Source: Pseudomonas fluorescens | Lineage (GTDB): Bacteria > Pseudomonadota > Gammaproteobacteria > Pseudomonadales > Pseudomonadaceae | Assembly (NCBI RefSeq): GCF_001623525.1 | Contig: NZ_CP015225.1 | Span: forward strand, 4,476,501 to 4,540,500 | Length of the DNA stretch: 64,000 bases | Reading direction: 5' to 3' | In this document: positions 31,158 through 41,429 of the stretch, one piece after another | Numbering within the stretch: the first letter of the stretch is position 1 | How the letters are laid out: the number at the start of each line of letters is the position of its first letter | Position numbers and translations under genes: made by a program | Notes under the pieces: generated by a model | What the model was told of the DNA's origin: nothing | The model's input: only the letters and a program-made list of their open reading frames with translations | Databases searched by the model: none

Positions 31158-34070
31158 TTACAACCCCTCGTCCAAGACTTTCACCAACATATCTACGAAG
31201 AAATCCACGCTCTGGCGCGTAGTGACCATCGGCGGTTTGATCTTGAGGATGTTCAGGTAATCGCCGGTCGGTTGCATGAAAATCCCCAACGCTCGCAGGC
31301 GGTTGCACAGCGCCGTGGTTTCTTCAGTGGCCGGCTCCAACGTGTCGCGGTCGCGGATCAGTTCCACGCCCAGGTAGAACCCGGAACCATGCACCGCACC
31401 GACCAATGGGTAGCGGTCGATCAAGGCCTCCAGCCGCGCCTTGAAGTGCCCACCCACCACCCGGGCGTTTTCCCAGAGATGTTCTTCTTCCATGACATCC
31501 AGTACCGCCATGCCGATCTGGCAACTGACCGGGCTGCCTCCGGCCGACGAAAAGAAATACCCCTCGGCTTCCAGCGCCTCGGCGATCTCCCGGCGGGTAA
31601 TGACCGCACCCAGTGGCTGGCCGTTGCCCATGCCCTTGGCCATGGTGATGATATCCGGCACTACGCCTTGCTCTTCGAAGCCCCAGAAAAACTCGCCCAT
31701 GCGCCCATAACCGACCTGGACTTCGTCGGCGATGCAGACCCCACCGCGCTCGCGCACCATCGCGTAGACCTGCTTCAGGTAACCGGGCGGCAGCGCGATC
31801 CCACCGGCGTTGCCGTATACCGGTTCGCAAATGAAACCGGCGAGCTGGCGGTTGTTTTCGGCGATTTTCGCCAGGTTGTGTTCAACGCTGCGCACGTAGT
31901 CCGGCGCAGTGTCGGGACCACGGAATTCGCCGCGATAGATGTTCGGTGCGGTCACCGGATGCACCCAGTCCGGGCGGCTGCTCAAGGCCTGGGGATTGTC
32001 GGCGATAGACGTCGAGACCGCATCGGCGGCCACCGACCAGCCGTGATAGGCCTCCAATACGCTGAGCATGTCCCGCCCGCCGCTGTAGGCCCAGGCCAGG
32101 CGGATCGCCAAGTCGTTGGCCTCGGTGCCGCTGTTGACCAGGAACACCCGGTCCATGTTGGACGGCGCCAACGCCAGCAGGCGTTCGGAAAATTCGGCGA
32201 TCGCCGCATAGTGGAAACGCGAGTTGGTATTGAGCAGCGACCACTGCCGGGCAGCCACTGCCGCCATGCGTGGATGTCCATGGCCCAGCACCGCGACATT
32301 GTTGAGCATATCCAGGTACGAGCGGCCCTGCATGTCGATCAGGTGATTGCGCCAGCCGCGCTCGATGCGCGGCGGATCGACGTAATAGTGCTTCTGCGAA
32401 CGGGCAAAGCTCGCATCGCGACGGGCCAGCAGCACCTGGGGATCGATCTCCGGTTCGGCATCGCAAGCCAGTCCCAGCAGCACCGCCGGCGAAGGACATA
32501 GCGCCTGCCAGGCCGCTGCCCTGGAGGGCGTGCAGAACAGCGGTGGATTCACCTGGGCGCCACGGCACAACTGGACCCGCAACGGCCCCGTCACTTCACC
32601 GAGCACCTGCCCCTTGACCAGTGCCGCGCCGGAATGCAGCGGCGACGTCACGCCCCACAGCCGCACGCTCAACTGCGCGCTGTCCAGCTGCAACAGGCCG
32701 TCGGCAGCCTTGTGCACGACCCCAGCGAACGGGGATTCGAGCGGCGTCCCCCGAGGAACGCTCAACTCCACGTGCAGTGGATAAGTATCGGGTTCGACGG
32801 CGCTGTCCGGCCGAGTGCGGGATAACCGGTATTGCCCATAGCGGCTGGCGGCCAGGCCATGAACGCCCGCGGCCTCGCTCAGCAGGCGCTGGTCGATCCC
32901 CGGCTGCTCCCAATTGCCGGCCTCGAAATGCGGGCTCAGTACACCCAGGTCAATCAGCGCGAACTCACGCCCCACCAGGGTCGGCAACAGCGGCGCAAAG
33001 CCTTCGCTGGCGATGGGCGGCAGGCTGTGGCCGACGGCGGTGAAAATCGCCGCCTCCATCAATTCGAAGGGCACCGAGTGGGCGACCCGGAAAATCTCCC
33101 ACTCATGGGCCAGGTTGTCACGGCTGTATTGGTTGTCCGGGTCGATGGAAACCTGCTGTTCACCGCTGAGCACCAGCACCGCGGCGCGCGCCACGATCAA
33201 TGGCCACAGCGCCAACAGTTCTTCGCGTTGCAAGGGGTTGACCGCCTGGTAGGCCTTGATCGCCGGCAAGATGAAGAATGGATCGCCGTCGGCGTGGTGC
33301 AGCAGGGCCGCACACGTTACCGACAGGTCCGTGATGCGCCAGGTGCGGATCAGGTCGCCGAAATCGATGACGCCCTGCAATTGCCATTGGCGCTGGGCAT
33401 CGCGCTGCCAGACCACGTTGTCATCGGTGATGTCCATGTGGATCGCCTGCACCGGCAGGCTGGCCTTGAGCGACTGCAAGCGCCGCTCGGCCTGTTGCGC
33501 GACCTCGGCGATCAGTTGCCGCCGCTGATCGTCGTCGATGACAGGCAGCAGATGATCGACCAGGGCGGGAGCGTGGCGCGCGTCCCATTGCAGGGTGCGC
33601 TCCAGGCCTGGGTGGTCGAATGTTGCCAAGGCTAGGTCCATTTCCGCGCACAGGCGGCCCAGGCCGGTCACCAACTCAAGCGGCAGGTGTTTGAGCTGCG
33701 TGAGGGACTGGCCGTCGATGTACTCAAGCAGGCGCATATGGATCGCTTGGCCGTCGACGTCCAAAGTCAGCAGGTCCTGGCCGTTGCTGGCGGTAATCAC
33801 CCGCGGCACCTTCACCGCGCCGTGCCCGGCCAACTGCTTGAGGGCCGCGTGTTGGGCCTGAAGTTCCTGGACAGCGTAGTCGCCGTGGCAAATTTTCAAC
33901 ACAAAGCGCCCACGTTCGCTGTCGACGCGGTAATTGAGGTCCTGGTTGCTGCCAAGGGGTCGCAGGTCGCCGCTGAGTCCGTAATTCGAGCGCAGCAGCA
34001 CCAGCGCTTGCTCGGCGCTGATCTGTGGGCTTGGCAAACTGGCACGGTGAACCAACGTAGCGAGTGGCAT
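31158..34070 (-). CDS. three-domain fusion: APH-like kinase, M23/lipoyl-like middle, class III aminotransferase
   Basis: This 970-residue protein joins three parts. Residues about 20-300 are an aminoglycoside-phosphotransferase-like kinase with the catalytic loop HMDITDDNVVW and the metal motif VIDFGDL. Residues about 420-530 are a beta-rich segment like M23 peptidase or lipoyl folds (PRGTPLESPFAGVVHKAADG). Residues about 560-970 are a class III PLP aminotransferase with Lys812 in TMAKGMGNGQP as the likely PLP lysine. Similar fusions are known in pseudomonads and relate to hydroxylysine or phosphoethanolamine enzymes; the true substrate is unknown. A kinase plus lyase or aminotransferase acting on one amine is plausible. 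Confidence 0.85.
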   Translation of the reverse strand: MPLATLVHRASLPSPQISAEQALVLLRSNYGLSGDLRPLGSNQDLNYRVDSERGRFVLKICHGDYAVQELQAQHAALKQLAGHGAVKVPRVITASNGQDLLTLDVDGQAIHMRLLEYIDGQSLTQLKHLPLELVTGLGRLCAEMDLALATFDHPGLERTLQWDARHAPALVDHLLPVIDDDQRRQLIAEVAQQAERRLQSLKASLPVQAIHMDITDDNVVWQRDAQRQWQLQGVIDFGDLIRTWRITDLSVTCAALLHHADGDPFFILPAIKAYQAVNPLQREELLALWPLIVARAAVLVLSGEQQVSIDPDNQYSRDNLAHEWEIFRVAHSVPFELMEAAIFTAVGHSLPPIASEGFAPLLPTLVGREFALIDLGVLSPHFEAGNWEQPGIDQRLLSEAAGVHGLAASRYGQYRLSRTRPDSAVEPDTYPLHVELSVPRGTPLESPFAGVVHKAADGLLQLDSAQLSVRLWGVTSPLHSGAALVKGQVLGEVTGPLRVQLCRGAQVNPPLFCTPSRAAAWQALCPSPAVLLGLACDAEPEIDPQVLLARRDASFARSQKHYYVDPPRIERGWRNHLIDMQGRSYLDMLNNVAVLGHGHPRMAAVAARQWSLLNTNSRFHYAAIAEFSERLLALAPSNMDRVFLVNSGTEANDLAIRLAWAYSGGRDMLSVLEAYHGWSVAADAVSTSIADNPQALSSRPDWVHPVTAPNIYRGEFRGPDTAPDYVRSVEHNLAKIAENNRQLAGFICEPVYGNAGGIALPPGYLKQVYAMVRERGGVCIADEVQVGYGRMGEFFWGFEEQGVVPDIITMAKGMGNGQPLGAVITRREIAEALEAEGYFFSSAGGSPVSCQIGMAVLDVMEEEHLWENARVVGGHFKARLEALIDRYPLVGAVHGSGFYLGVELIRDRDTLEPATEETTALCNRLRALGIFMQPTGDYLNILKIKPPMVTTRQSVDFFVDMLVKVLDEGL

Positions 34071-34280
34071 ACAACGACCCCTGAGGTGGTTTTGTTCGGA
34101 TGCCTATCACGCCACTGAGCCGGAGGATAAGCAACCCCTCCTGTTCAAAAATATGCACAGCTCTCCTGAGAGGCTATATGGGAGGGCATGTCCATGGGAT
34201 ATTCGCTTGCACCGCCCCTCGCCATGCCTACAAGCTATGCTCCTAAAGCTCTGTCGTCTCACGGAAAAAGGCTTACCCGG

Positions 34281-35363
34281 ATGCGCATTCTCGTCACTGG
34301 CGGTGCCGGTTTCATCGGCTCGGCTCTCATACGGCACTTGATTCTTGATACCGGACACCAGGTTCTGAACCTCGATAAGCTGACCTATGCCGGCAATCTC
34401 GAATCACTGAGCAGCATCGATCACGACAGCCGCTACGAATTCGTCCAGGCCGATATCGTCGACCAACCAACCGTCAGTGCGGTGCTGGCGCGATTCAAAC
34501 CTGACGCCATCATGCATTTGGCGGCCGAGTCCCATGTAGACCGCTCCATCGATGGCCCGGCGGACTTCATCCAGACCAACATCGTGGGCACCTACAGCCT
34601 GCTGGAGGCCACTCGAGCCTACTGGCAGGCCCTGCCCGAGCCGCAGAGGCGTGCGTTTCGCTTCCACCACATTTCCACCGACGAAGTGTATGGCGACCTG
34701 CACGGTGTGGATGACCTGTTCACCGAGACCACCGCCTATGCCCCAAGCTCACCGTACTCGGCGAGCAAGGCAGCGTCCGACCACCTGGTCCGTGCCTGGC
34801 AACGCACCTACGGCTTGCCCGTGCTGTTGACCAACTGCTCCAATAACTACGGGCCGTTTCACTTCCCCGAGAAGCTCATTCCACTGGTGATTCTCAACGC
34901 GCTGGCCGGCAAGCCGTTGCCGGTCTATGGCGACGGCCAGCAAGTGCGCGACTGGCTGTTTGTCGAGGATCATGCCCGTGCACTGCTCAAGGTCGTCACC
35001 GAAGGCATGGTCGGCGAGACTTACAACATTGGCGGTCACAACGAGCAGAAAAACATCGACGTGGTGCGCAGCATCTGCGCCTTGCTCGAAGAACTGGCGC
35101 CACGCAAGCCCGAAGGGATCGAGCACTATGCCGACCTGATCAGCTTCGTCCAGGATCGCCCCGGCCACGACCTGCGCTACGCCATCGACGCCAGCAAGAT
35201 CGAACGGGAACTGGGCTGGACACCACGGGAAACCTTCGAGACCGGGCTGCGCAAGACCGTGCAGTGGTACCTCGAAAACCTGCTGTGGTGCCAACGTGTC
35301 CAGGACGGCAGCTATCAAGGCGAGCGCCTGGGCTCGCTCGACAACAAGGATGCAATGGCATGA
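34281..35363 (+). CDS. rmlB: dTDP-glucose 4,6-dehydratase
   Basis: This 360-residue enzyme converts dTDP-glucose to the 4-keto-6-deoxy sugar, step two of dTDP-L-rhamnose synthesis. The NAD-binding [14 protein letters not shown] is at the N-terminus, the catalytic Thr-Asp-Glu region is [12 protein letters not shown], and the [11 protein letters not shown] motif holds the active Tyr and Lys. I chose the ATG at 34281, where the protein begins MRILVTGG; the longer frame adds 31 unrelated residues. It is the first gene of rmlBACD and overlaps rmlA by four bases. Confidence 0.97.
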   Translation: MRILVTGGAGFIGSALIRHLILDTGHQVLNLDKLTYAGNLESLSSIDHDSRYEFVQADIVDQPTVSAVLARFKPDAIMHLAAESHVDRSIDGPADFIQTNIVGTYSLLEATRAYWQALPEPQRRAFRFHHISTDEVYGDLHGVDDLFTETTAYAPSSPYSASKAASDHLVRAWQRTYGLPVLLTNCSNNYGPFHFPEKLIPLVILNALAGKPLPVYGDGQQVRDWLFVEDHARALLKVVTEGMVGETYNIGGHNEQKNIDVVRSICALLEELAPRKPEGIEHYADLISFVQDRPGHDLRYAIDASKIERELGWTPRETFETGLRKTVQWYLENLLWCQRVQDGSYQGERLGSLDNKDAMA

Positions 35364-36235
35364 TGAAAGGCATTGTCCTGGCCGGCGGTTCCGGCACACG
35401 CTTGCACCCGATCACCCTCGGGGTTTCCAAGCAACTTTTACCGATTTATGACAAGCCGATGATTTATTACCCGATCTCGGTGCTGATGCTCGCCGGCATC
35501 AAGGACATCCTGGTGATTTCCACGCCGCATGATCTGCCGCAGTACCGCAACCTGTTGGGCGATGGCCATCAGTTTGGCGTACGGTTCAGCTATGCCGAGC
35601 AGCCGTCGCCCGATGGCTTGGCCCAAGCGTTCCTGATTGGCGAACAGTTCATTGGCAGCGACTCGGTGTGCCTGATCCTGGGCGACAACATTTTCCACGG
35701 CCAGCATTTTGGTGAACAATTGCAGACCGCCGTCAACCGGCAGAGTGGCGCGACCGTGTTCGGCTACTGGGTCAAGGACCCTGAGCGTTTTGGCGTGATC
35801 GACTTCGATACAGAAGGACGGGCGATGTCCATCGAAGAAAAACCCACCGCACCCAAATCCAGCTACGCGGTCACCGGCCTGTATTTCTACGATAACGACG
35901 TGATCAAGATCGCCAAGGCCATCAAGCCGTCCAAGCGCGGCGAACTGGAAATCACCGACGTCAACAATACCTACCTGCAACGCGGCGACCTGCACGTCGA
36001 GCGCTTCGGTCGTGGTTTCGCCTGGCTGGACACCGGCACCCACGACAGCCTGCTGGAAGCCTCGCAATACGTGCAGACCATCGAACATCGCCAAGGCCTG
36101 AAAGTGGCGTGCCTGGAAGAAATTGCCTACCAGCAAGGTTGGGTCAGCCGCGAGCACGTTCTGGAGCGCGCCCAGTATTTTGGCAAGACCGGCTACGGCC
36201 AGTACTTGTTCAAGATCGCCGGAGAAACACGATGA
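35360..36235 (+). CDS. rmlA: glucose-1-phosphate thymidylyltransferase
   Basis: This 291-residue enzyme joins dTTP and glucose-1-phosphate, the first step of dTDP-rhamnose synthesis. It has the nucleotidyltransferase signature [29 protein letters not shown], split here by description only: GGSGTRLHP then [12 protein letters not shown]. The start ATG at 35360 overlaps the rmlB stop; a second ATG follows at once. The product is known to allosterically sense dTDP-L-rhamnose in the family. Confidence 0.97.
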   Translation: MMKGIVLAGGSGTRLHPITLGVSKQLLPIYDKPMIYYPISVLMLAGIKDILVISTPHDLPQYRNLLGDGHQFGVRFSYAEQPSPDGLAQAFLIGEQFIGSDSVCLILGDNIFHGQHFGEQLQTAVNRQSGATVFGYWVKDPERFGVIDFDTEGRAMSIEEKPTAPKSSYAVTGLYFYDNDVIKIAKAIKPSKRGELEITDVNNTYLQRGDLHVERFGRGFAWLDTGTHDSLLEASQYVQTIEHRQGLKVACLEEIAYQQGWVSREHVLERAQYFGKTGYGQYLFKIAGETR

Positions 36236-36777
36236 ATGTCATCGCCACCCGTTTGCCAGACGTCCTGGTCATCGAACCGAAAGTCTTTGGCGACGACCGG
36301 GGGTTTTTCTACGAAAGCTTCAATGCCCGGGCGTTTGCCGAAGCGACTGGCTGCACCCTGCAGTTCGTCCAGGACAACCATTCACGCTCCACCCGGGGCG
36401 TGCTGCGGGGCCTGCACTATCAGATCGAACAAACCCAGGGCAAACTCGTGCGCGTCACGGCGGGGGAAGTGCTGGATGTCGCGGTGGACATCCGCCGCAG
36501 CTCGCCGACCTTCGGCCAATGGGCCAGCGTACGCCTGTCGGCGCAGAACCACCGGCAGATGTGGGTCCCGCCAGGTTTTGCCCACGGTTTCGTCGTACTG
36601 AGCGAATCAGCGGACTTCCTCTACAAGACCACTGATTACTACGCCCCCTCGGCCGAACGCTGCATTCGCTGGGACGATCCGCAGTTGGCCATCGATTGGG
36701 AGTTCGAAGGCACGCCGATCCTCTCGGCCAAGGACCTGAATGGCAAAGCCCTGCACGAGGCCGACCTGTTCCCATGA
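36232..36777 (+). CDS. rmlC: dTDP-4-dehydrorhamnose 3,5-epimerase
   Basis: This 181-residue cupin-fold epimerase carries the family signature [20 protein letters not shown], with the catalytic histidine in the GLHYQ strand, and the later [15 protein letters not shown] block. It starts at the ATG overlapping the rmlA stop (ATGA). The order here, rmlB-rmlA-rmlC-rmlD, differs from the rmlBDAC order of P. aeruginosa. Confidence 0.96.
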   Translation: MNVIATRLPDVLVIEPKVFGDDRGFFYESFNARAFAEATGCTLQFVQDNHSRSTRGVLRGLHYQIEQTQGKLVRVTAGEVLDVAVDIRRSSPTFGQWASVRLSAQNHRQMWVPPGFAHGFVVLSESADFLYKTTDYYAPSAERCIRWDDPQLAIDWEFEGTPILSAKDLNGKALHEADLFP

Positions 36778-37655
36778 GTGCCCCCTTGCGTATCCTGATC
36801 ATCGGCCAGAATGGCCAGGTTTCCCGGGCGCTCCAATCGCGCCTGAGCGGCCTGGGCGAGTTGACCGTACGCGGCAGCGACCAGCTCGACCTGGCACAAC
36901 CGGATTGCCTGCGTGCCCCCATCGAAGCCCTCAAGCCCGGCCTGATCATCAATGCCGCCGCCCACACGGCCGTCGATCAGGCCGAAAGTGAACCGGAGCG
37001 GGCGTTCGCCATCAATGCCACGGCACCGGGCATCCTGGCCCAGGCAGCGGTTGCGCTGGGCGTCCCGCTGATTCATTACTCCACCGACTACGTCTTCGAT
37101 GGCCTCAAATCCGCCCCCTACACCGAGGACGACACGCCCAACCCGCTGAGTGTCTACGGACGCAGCAAGCTGGCCGGCGAGAATGCCATCCGCCAAGCTG
37201 GCGGCCAGCACCTGATTCTGCGCACCAGTTGGGTGTACTCCACCGAGGGCCGCAACTTCCTGTTGACCATGCAGCGCCTGTTGCAGGAAAAACCGCAGTT
37301 GCGGGTGGTCGCCGACCAGGTCGGCGCACCGACCTGGGCCGGCACCATTGCCGACAGCACCGCGCAATTGATCGAGCGCTGGCAGGCCGGCCAACCCGGC
37401 GCCTGGGGCACCTATCACCTGACAGCCCGGGGCGAGACGTCCTGGTTCGGCTTCGCCCAGGCCATCGGCGAAAACCTGCTTGAGCGACACAAGCCGTGTG
37501 CACTGCTTGAGCCGATTGAATCCAGCGCCTATCCGACTCCAGCCCCGCGGCCACTCAACTCGCGCCTGGATTGCACGCGCCTGCTCAAGGAGTGGGCAGT
37601 GAGCCAACCGGACTGGCGAGACGCGTTGCAGCAGTGCCTCGCCGGACAAGCCTAG
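36774..37655 (+). CDS. rmlD: dTDP-4-dehydrorhamnose reductase
   Basis: This 293-residue reductase makes dTDP-L-rhamnose, the last step of the pathway. The N-terminal NAD(P)-binding IIGQNGQVSRAL, the INAAAHTAVDQAE motif, STDYVFDG and the active-site YGRSKLAGE are all present. It starts inside the rmlC stop (ATGA). Rhamnose supplied by this operon feeds O-antigen, LPS core or other glycans made elsewhere. Confidence 0.96.
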   Translation: MSAPLRILIIGQNGQVSRALQSRLSGLGELTVRGSDQLDLAQPDCLRAPIEALKPGLIINAAAHTAVDQAESEPERAFAINATAPGILAQAAVALGVPLIHYSTDYVFDGLKSAPYTEDDTPNPLSVYGRSKLAGENAIRQAGGQHLILRTSWVYSTEGRNFLLTMQRLLQEKPQLRVVADQVGAPTWAGTIADSTAQLIERWQAGQPGAWGTYHLTARGETSWFGFAQAIGENLLERHKPCALLEPIESSAYPTPAPRPLNSRLDCTRLLKEWAVSQPDWRDALQQCLAGQA

Positions 37656-37659
37656 TACT

Positions 37660-37684
37660 GCCTTACAAATAGTATTTGCAAGGC
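37660..37684. promoter_or_regulatory. 25-bp imperfect palindrome between rmlD and dctB
   Basis: GCCTT pairs with AAGGC and CAAATA with TATTTG about a central G, with one mismatch between the two arms. It spans the position of a -35 box for the CATAAT at 37692-37697. It could be an operator for dctB or a weak terminator of the rml operon. Confidence 0.4.
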
Positions 37685-37726
37685 AACTAGGCATAATACG
37701 CCTGTCACCACAGGCGTCCGAGGCTC

Positions 37727-39535
37727 ATGAATTCCACCCTTCCCCGCAGACCCCGTTGGCGCAGCCTGGCCTTGCTCGCGCTGTGCCTGGCGCCGTTGCT
37801 GTGGCCGTTGGAGCACTTGGCCGAACGTTACTACCGCAGCGAACTGGCCGGGCAAAATCGCCAGACCCTGGACCTCTACGTCGCCAACCTGTTGGGCACA
37901 CTGCACCGTTATGAGGTACTGCCACAGATTCTCGGCGACCTGCCGGCCTTGCGCGCCGCTTTGTCGGCACCCGACGATGGCGTGACCCAAGGCAATGCCA
38001 ACCGGCTGCTGAAAAACATCAGCGCCCAGACCGGCGCCGAAGTCATGTACCTGATGGACCCTTCCGGCAAAACCCTGGCCGCGTCGAACTGGGACAAACA
38101 CGACAGTTTCGTCGGACGCAATTTCGCCTTCCGGCCGTACTTCATCGAAGCCATGGCCGGACGCCTGGGTCGCTTCTTCGGCTTGGGCACCACGTCGGCC
38201 AAGCGCGGTTATTTCTTCGCCGCCGCCGTGCACGACCGCGAAAAAGTCATTGGCGTGCTGGTGGTCAAAGTCGATCTCGACCACACCGAAAGCCTGTGGG
38301 GCAAGACTCCCGAACAATTACTGGTGACCGACCACAATGGCGTGGTCATCCTCACGTCGCGACAAGAGTGGCGATTTCGCGCGACCCGACCCTTGAATGA
38401 CGCCGAGCGCGAGGCCATCAGTGCGGTGCAACCGTATCCGACCCGCGAGCCCAAGCCGCTGAACCTGAACGACAACGCCTGGCTGACCCAGACCCAGTCC
38501 ATCGAGGAAACCGGCTGGAGCGTCAGCATCCTCGCCCCGCGCACGCTGATTGATCGTCCGGTGCGCACCGTTGTCGCCATCGGTGGCGCGGCCTTGCTGG
38601 TCTTGATGCTGTTGCTCGGGTTGATGATGCAGCGCAGGCGCCATTACCTGGATCGAATCGCCTTCGAAGCCAAGGCCCGTCAAGAATTGGAAGGCCGGGT
38701 GGCCGAGCGCACCAGCGACCTGGAAGGACTGAACCGACGGTTGAAGCAGGAAGTGCTGGAGCGCGAACAGGCTCAGCAAGAGTTGGTCCGTGCCCAGGAT
38801 GACCTGGTGCAGGCCGGCAAGTTGTCTGCCCTGGGCACCATGTCGGCGAGCATCAGCCACGAACTCAACCAACCGCTGGCAGCGATTCGCAGCTACGCGG
38901 AAAACGCCGAGATTTTGCTCGATCACCAACGTACCGAAGATGCCCGGGGCAACCTCAAGCTGATCAGCGAACTGACCGGGCGCATGGCCTCGATCATCGC
39001 CCACCTGCGCGCCTTCGCCCGCCGCGACCGACATGCGCCGGAAAGCGTCGCCCTGCAACCGGCGCTGGACGACGCCCTGGCGCTGCTCGCCAAACGCCGG
39101 CGCAGCATGGAAGTGGAACTGATCCGCGACTTGCCGGCCGCCACGCTGTGGGTCGAGGCTGGCGAAACCCGCTTGCGCCAGGTACTCGGCAACCTGCTGG
39201 CCAACGCCCTTGATGCGCTCACCGAGAAAGGCCCACCGCGCAAACTCTGGCTCAGTGCCCAGGCCACCGAAACCGGCGTCAACCTGTACATCCGCGATAA
39301 CGGCCCGGGGTTTTGCATGGAAGCCCTGGGCCGCGCCGGCGAGCCCTTCTACACCACCAAGACGCGCACCCAAGGCCTTGGCCTGGGACTGGCGATCTGC
39401 GACACCCTGATGCGCGCCTTCGGCGGCGAACTGTCGTTCGCCAACCACAAGGAAGGTGGCGCCCTGATTACCCTGAAACTGCGCGCCGGAGCCCCCGGGG
39501 TGAGCTTGCAACCGTCCGAGGACCGAAGTGTATGA
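37727..39535 (+). CDS. dctB: C4-dicarboxylate sensor histidine kinase DctB
   Basis: This 602-residue sensor kinase has TM1 at about residues 14-30, a periplasmic double-PAS (dCache-like) domain (about 40-280) with the YFFAAAVHDREKVIGVLVVKV strand in its distal half, TM2 at about 283-305, a coiled coil, the phosphoacceptor in SASISHELNQPLAAI, and a complete HATPase (NLLANALDAL, GLGLGLAICDTLM). DctB senses succinate, fumarate or malate and controls their uptake. The rml-dct neighbourhood is the same as in P. aeruginosa. It overlaps dctD by four bases. Confidence 0.92.
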   Translation: MNSTLPRRPRWRSLALLALCLAPLLWPLEHLAERYYRSELAGQNRQTLDLYVANLLGTLHRYEVLPQILGDLPALRAALSAPDDGVTQGNANRLLKNISAQTGAEVMYLMDPSGKTLAASNWDKHDSFVGRNFAFRPYFIEAMAGRLGRFFGLGTTSAKRGYFFAAAVHDREKVIGVLVVKVDLDHTESLWGKTPEQLLVTDHNGVVILTSRQEWRFRATRPLNDAEREAISAVQPYPTREPKPLNLNDNAWLTQTQSIEETGWSVSILAPRTLIDRPVRTVVAIGGAALLVLMLLLGLMMQRRRHYLDRIAFEAKARQELEGRVAERTSDLEGLNRRLKQEVLEREQAQQELVRAQDDLVQAGKLSALGTMSASISHELNQPLAAIRSYAENAEILLDHQRTEDARGNLKLISELTGRMASIIAHLRAFARRDRHAPESVALQPALDDALALLAKRRRSMEVELIRDLPAATLWVEAGETRLRQVLGNLLANALDALTEKGPPRKLWLSAQATETGVNLYIRDNGPGFCMEALGRAGEPFYTTKTRTQGLGLGLAICDTLMRAFGGELSFANHKEGGALITLKLRAGAPGVSLQPSEDRSV

Positions 39536-40923
39536 CCATCGACAACCGGATTGAGGTGGTGCTGATCGACGACGATCCCCATCTACGTCAGGCCTTGAGC
39601 CAGACCCTCGACCTGGCCGGCCTGAAAATCCTGCCCCTGGCCGAAGCCAAGGGCGTGGCCGGGCAACTGCCCCGTGACTGGCCGGGTGTCGTGGTCAGCG
39701 ACATTCGCATGCCCGGCATGGACGGCCTCGAGTTGCTGAACGAACTCCACGCCCAAGACGCGGAGCTGCCCGTGCTGCTGATCACCGGCCATGGCGACGT
39801 GCCACTGGCGGTGCAGGCAATGCGCGCCGGGGCCTACGACTTCCTGGAAAAGCCTTTCGCCAGCGATCATCTGCTCGACAGCGTGCGCCGGGCCCTGGCC
39901 TTGCGCCGCCTGGTGCTGGACAACCGCAGCCTGCGCCTGGCCCTCAGCGACCGGCATGAACTCAGCGCCCGCCTGGTCGGCCAATCGACGCCGATGCTGC
40001 GCCTGCGCGAGCAGATCGGCGCACTGGCCGCCACCCGCGCCGACGTGCTGATCCTCGGTGAAACCGGTGCCGGCAAGGAAGTGGTCGCTCGGGCGCTGCA
40101 CGACCTTTCGAGCCGGCGTAACGGGCCGTTCGTGGCCATCAACGCCGGCGCCCTGGCCGAGTCGGTGGTGGAAAGCGAGCTGTTCGGCCACGAACCCGGC
40201 GCTTTTACCGGCGCGCAGAAGCGCCGCATCGGCAAGTTCGAATTCGCCAACGGCGGTACGCTGTTCCTGGATGAAATCGAAAGCATGAGCCTGGATGTCC
40301 AGGTCAAGCTGCTGCGCCTGCTGCAGGAGCGCGTGGTGGAGCGGCTGGGGGGCAATCACCAGATCCCGCTGGATATCCGCGTAATCGCCGCCACCAAGGA
40401 AGACCTGCGCCAGGCCGCCGACCAAGGGCGTTTTCGCGCCGACCTGTATTACCGCCTGAACGTCGCGCCGCTGCGCATACCGCCCTTGCGTGAACGGGGT
40501 GAAGATACGCTGATGCTGTTCCAGCATTTCGCCGACGAAGCCAGTGCTCGCCACGGGCTGCCGCCCCATGAATTGCAACCGGCACAACGGGCGCTGCTGC
40601 TGCGCCACAGTTGGCCGGGCAATGTGCGGGAATTGCAGAACGCCGCCGAACGCTTTGCCCTGGGACTGGAACTGGCCCTGGATAACAGCGCGCCAGACGG
40701 CAACCCCGGCGCACCGGTGGAACTGGTCAGTGGAGGCTTGAGCGAGCAGGTGGAAAACTTCGAGAAAACCCTGATCGCCGCCGAACTGGCACGCCCCCAC
40801 AGCTCGGTGCGCAGCCTGGCCGAAGCCTTGGGCATTCCACGCAAGACATTGCACGACAAGTTACGCAAACATGGGCTGCACTTCGGCGACAGCAGCCATG
40901 GTTCGGCCGATGAGTCCGATTGA
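39532..40923 (+). CDS. dctD: sigma54-dependent response regulator DctD
   Basis: This 463-residue NtrC-type regulator has a receiver with phosphoacceptor Asp57 in VVSDIRMPGMDG, an AAA+ domain with Walker A GETGAGKE and the sigma54-contact motif ESELFGHEPGAFTGA, arginine finger region, and a C-terminal Fis-type helix-turn-helix (RSLAEALGIPRKTLHDKLRK). It would activate the dctA or dctPQM transport genes with sigma54. No such transport gene lies in this window. Confidence 0.94.
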   Translation: MTIDNRIEVVLIDDDPHLRQALSQTLDLAGLKILPLAEAKGVAGQLPRDWPGVVVSDIRMPGMDGLELLNELHAQDAELPVLLITGHGDVPLAVQAMRAGAYDFLEKPFASDHLLDSVRRALALRRLVLDNRSLRLALSDRHELSARLVGQSTPMLRLREQIGALAATRADVLILGETGAGKEVVARALHDLSSRRNGPFVAINAGALAESVVESELFGHEPGAFTGAQKRRIGKFEFANGGTLFLDEIESMSLDVQVKLLRLLQERVVERLGGNHQIPLDIRVIAATKEDLRQAADQGRFRADLYYRLNVAPLRIPPLRERGEDTLMLFQHFADEASARHGLPPHELQPAQRALLLRHSWPGNVRELQNAAERFALGLELALDNSAPDGNPGAPVELVSGGLSEQVENFEKTLIAAELARPHSSVRSLAEALGIPRKTLHDKLRKHGLHFGDSSHGSADESD

Positions 40924-40960
40924 GTTATCGTCATTTCCCGTTCAAGCAAAAGGCCCCGCA

Positions 40961-41416
40961 ATGAACCGCGACAGTCGTTACCTGGAATCGATCCTGCACC
41001 ACGACATCCCCTTGACCCGGGACATGGGCCTCAAGGTGCTCGATTGGCAGGCCCGGCAACTACGCCTGTCCTTGCCGCTTGCAGCCAACGTCAACCACAA
41101 GAGCACCATGTTCGGTGGCAGCCTGTATTGCGGCGCGGTGCTCGGCGGCTGGGGCTGGCTGCACCTGGCCCTGCGCGAGGAAGGCATCGAAGACGGGCAT
41201 ATCGTGATTCAGGAAGGGCAGATCAGTTATCCGCTGCCGGTGACCCGCGATGCGACCGTCGTCTGCGATGCGCCCGAGGAAAAGGTCTGGAAACGCTTCC
41301 TGGCCACCTATCGGCGCTATGGCCGGGCGCGACTGGCCTTGCAGACGCAAGTGTTGAATACCGGAAGTGAGGAAGTGGCAGTGCAGTTCGAGGGGCAGTA
41401 CGTGTTGCACCGCTGA
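40961..41416 (+). CDS. YiiD-type hot-dog thioesterase domain protein
   Basis: This 151-residue protein has the single hot-dog domain found at the C-terminus of E. coli YiiD: HDIPLTRDMGLKVLDWQ, then ANVNHKSTMFGGSLYCGAVL, a strand-helix typical of putative thioesterases. I chose the ATG at 40961, after the dctD stop; the longer frame runs through dctD. A small-molecule or acyl thioester substrate is likely but unknown. Confidence 0.82.
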   Translation: MNRDSRYLESILHHDIPLTRDMGLKVLDWQARQLRLSLPLAANVNHKSTMFGGSLYCGAVLGGWGWLHLALREEGIEDGHIVIQEGQISYPLPVTRDATVVCDAPEEKVWKRFLATYRRYGRARLALQTQVLNTGSEEVAVQFEGQYVLHR

Positions 41417-41429
41417 AGCAACGCAGCCC

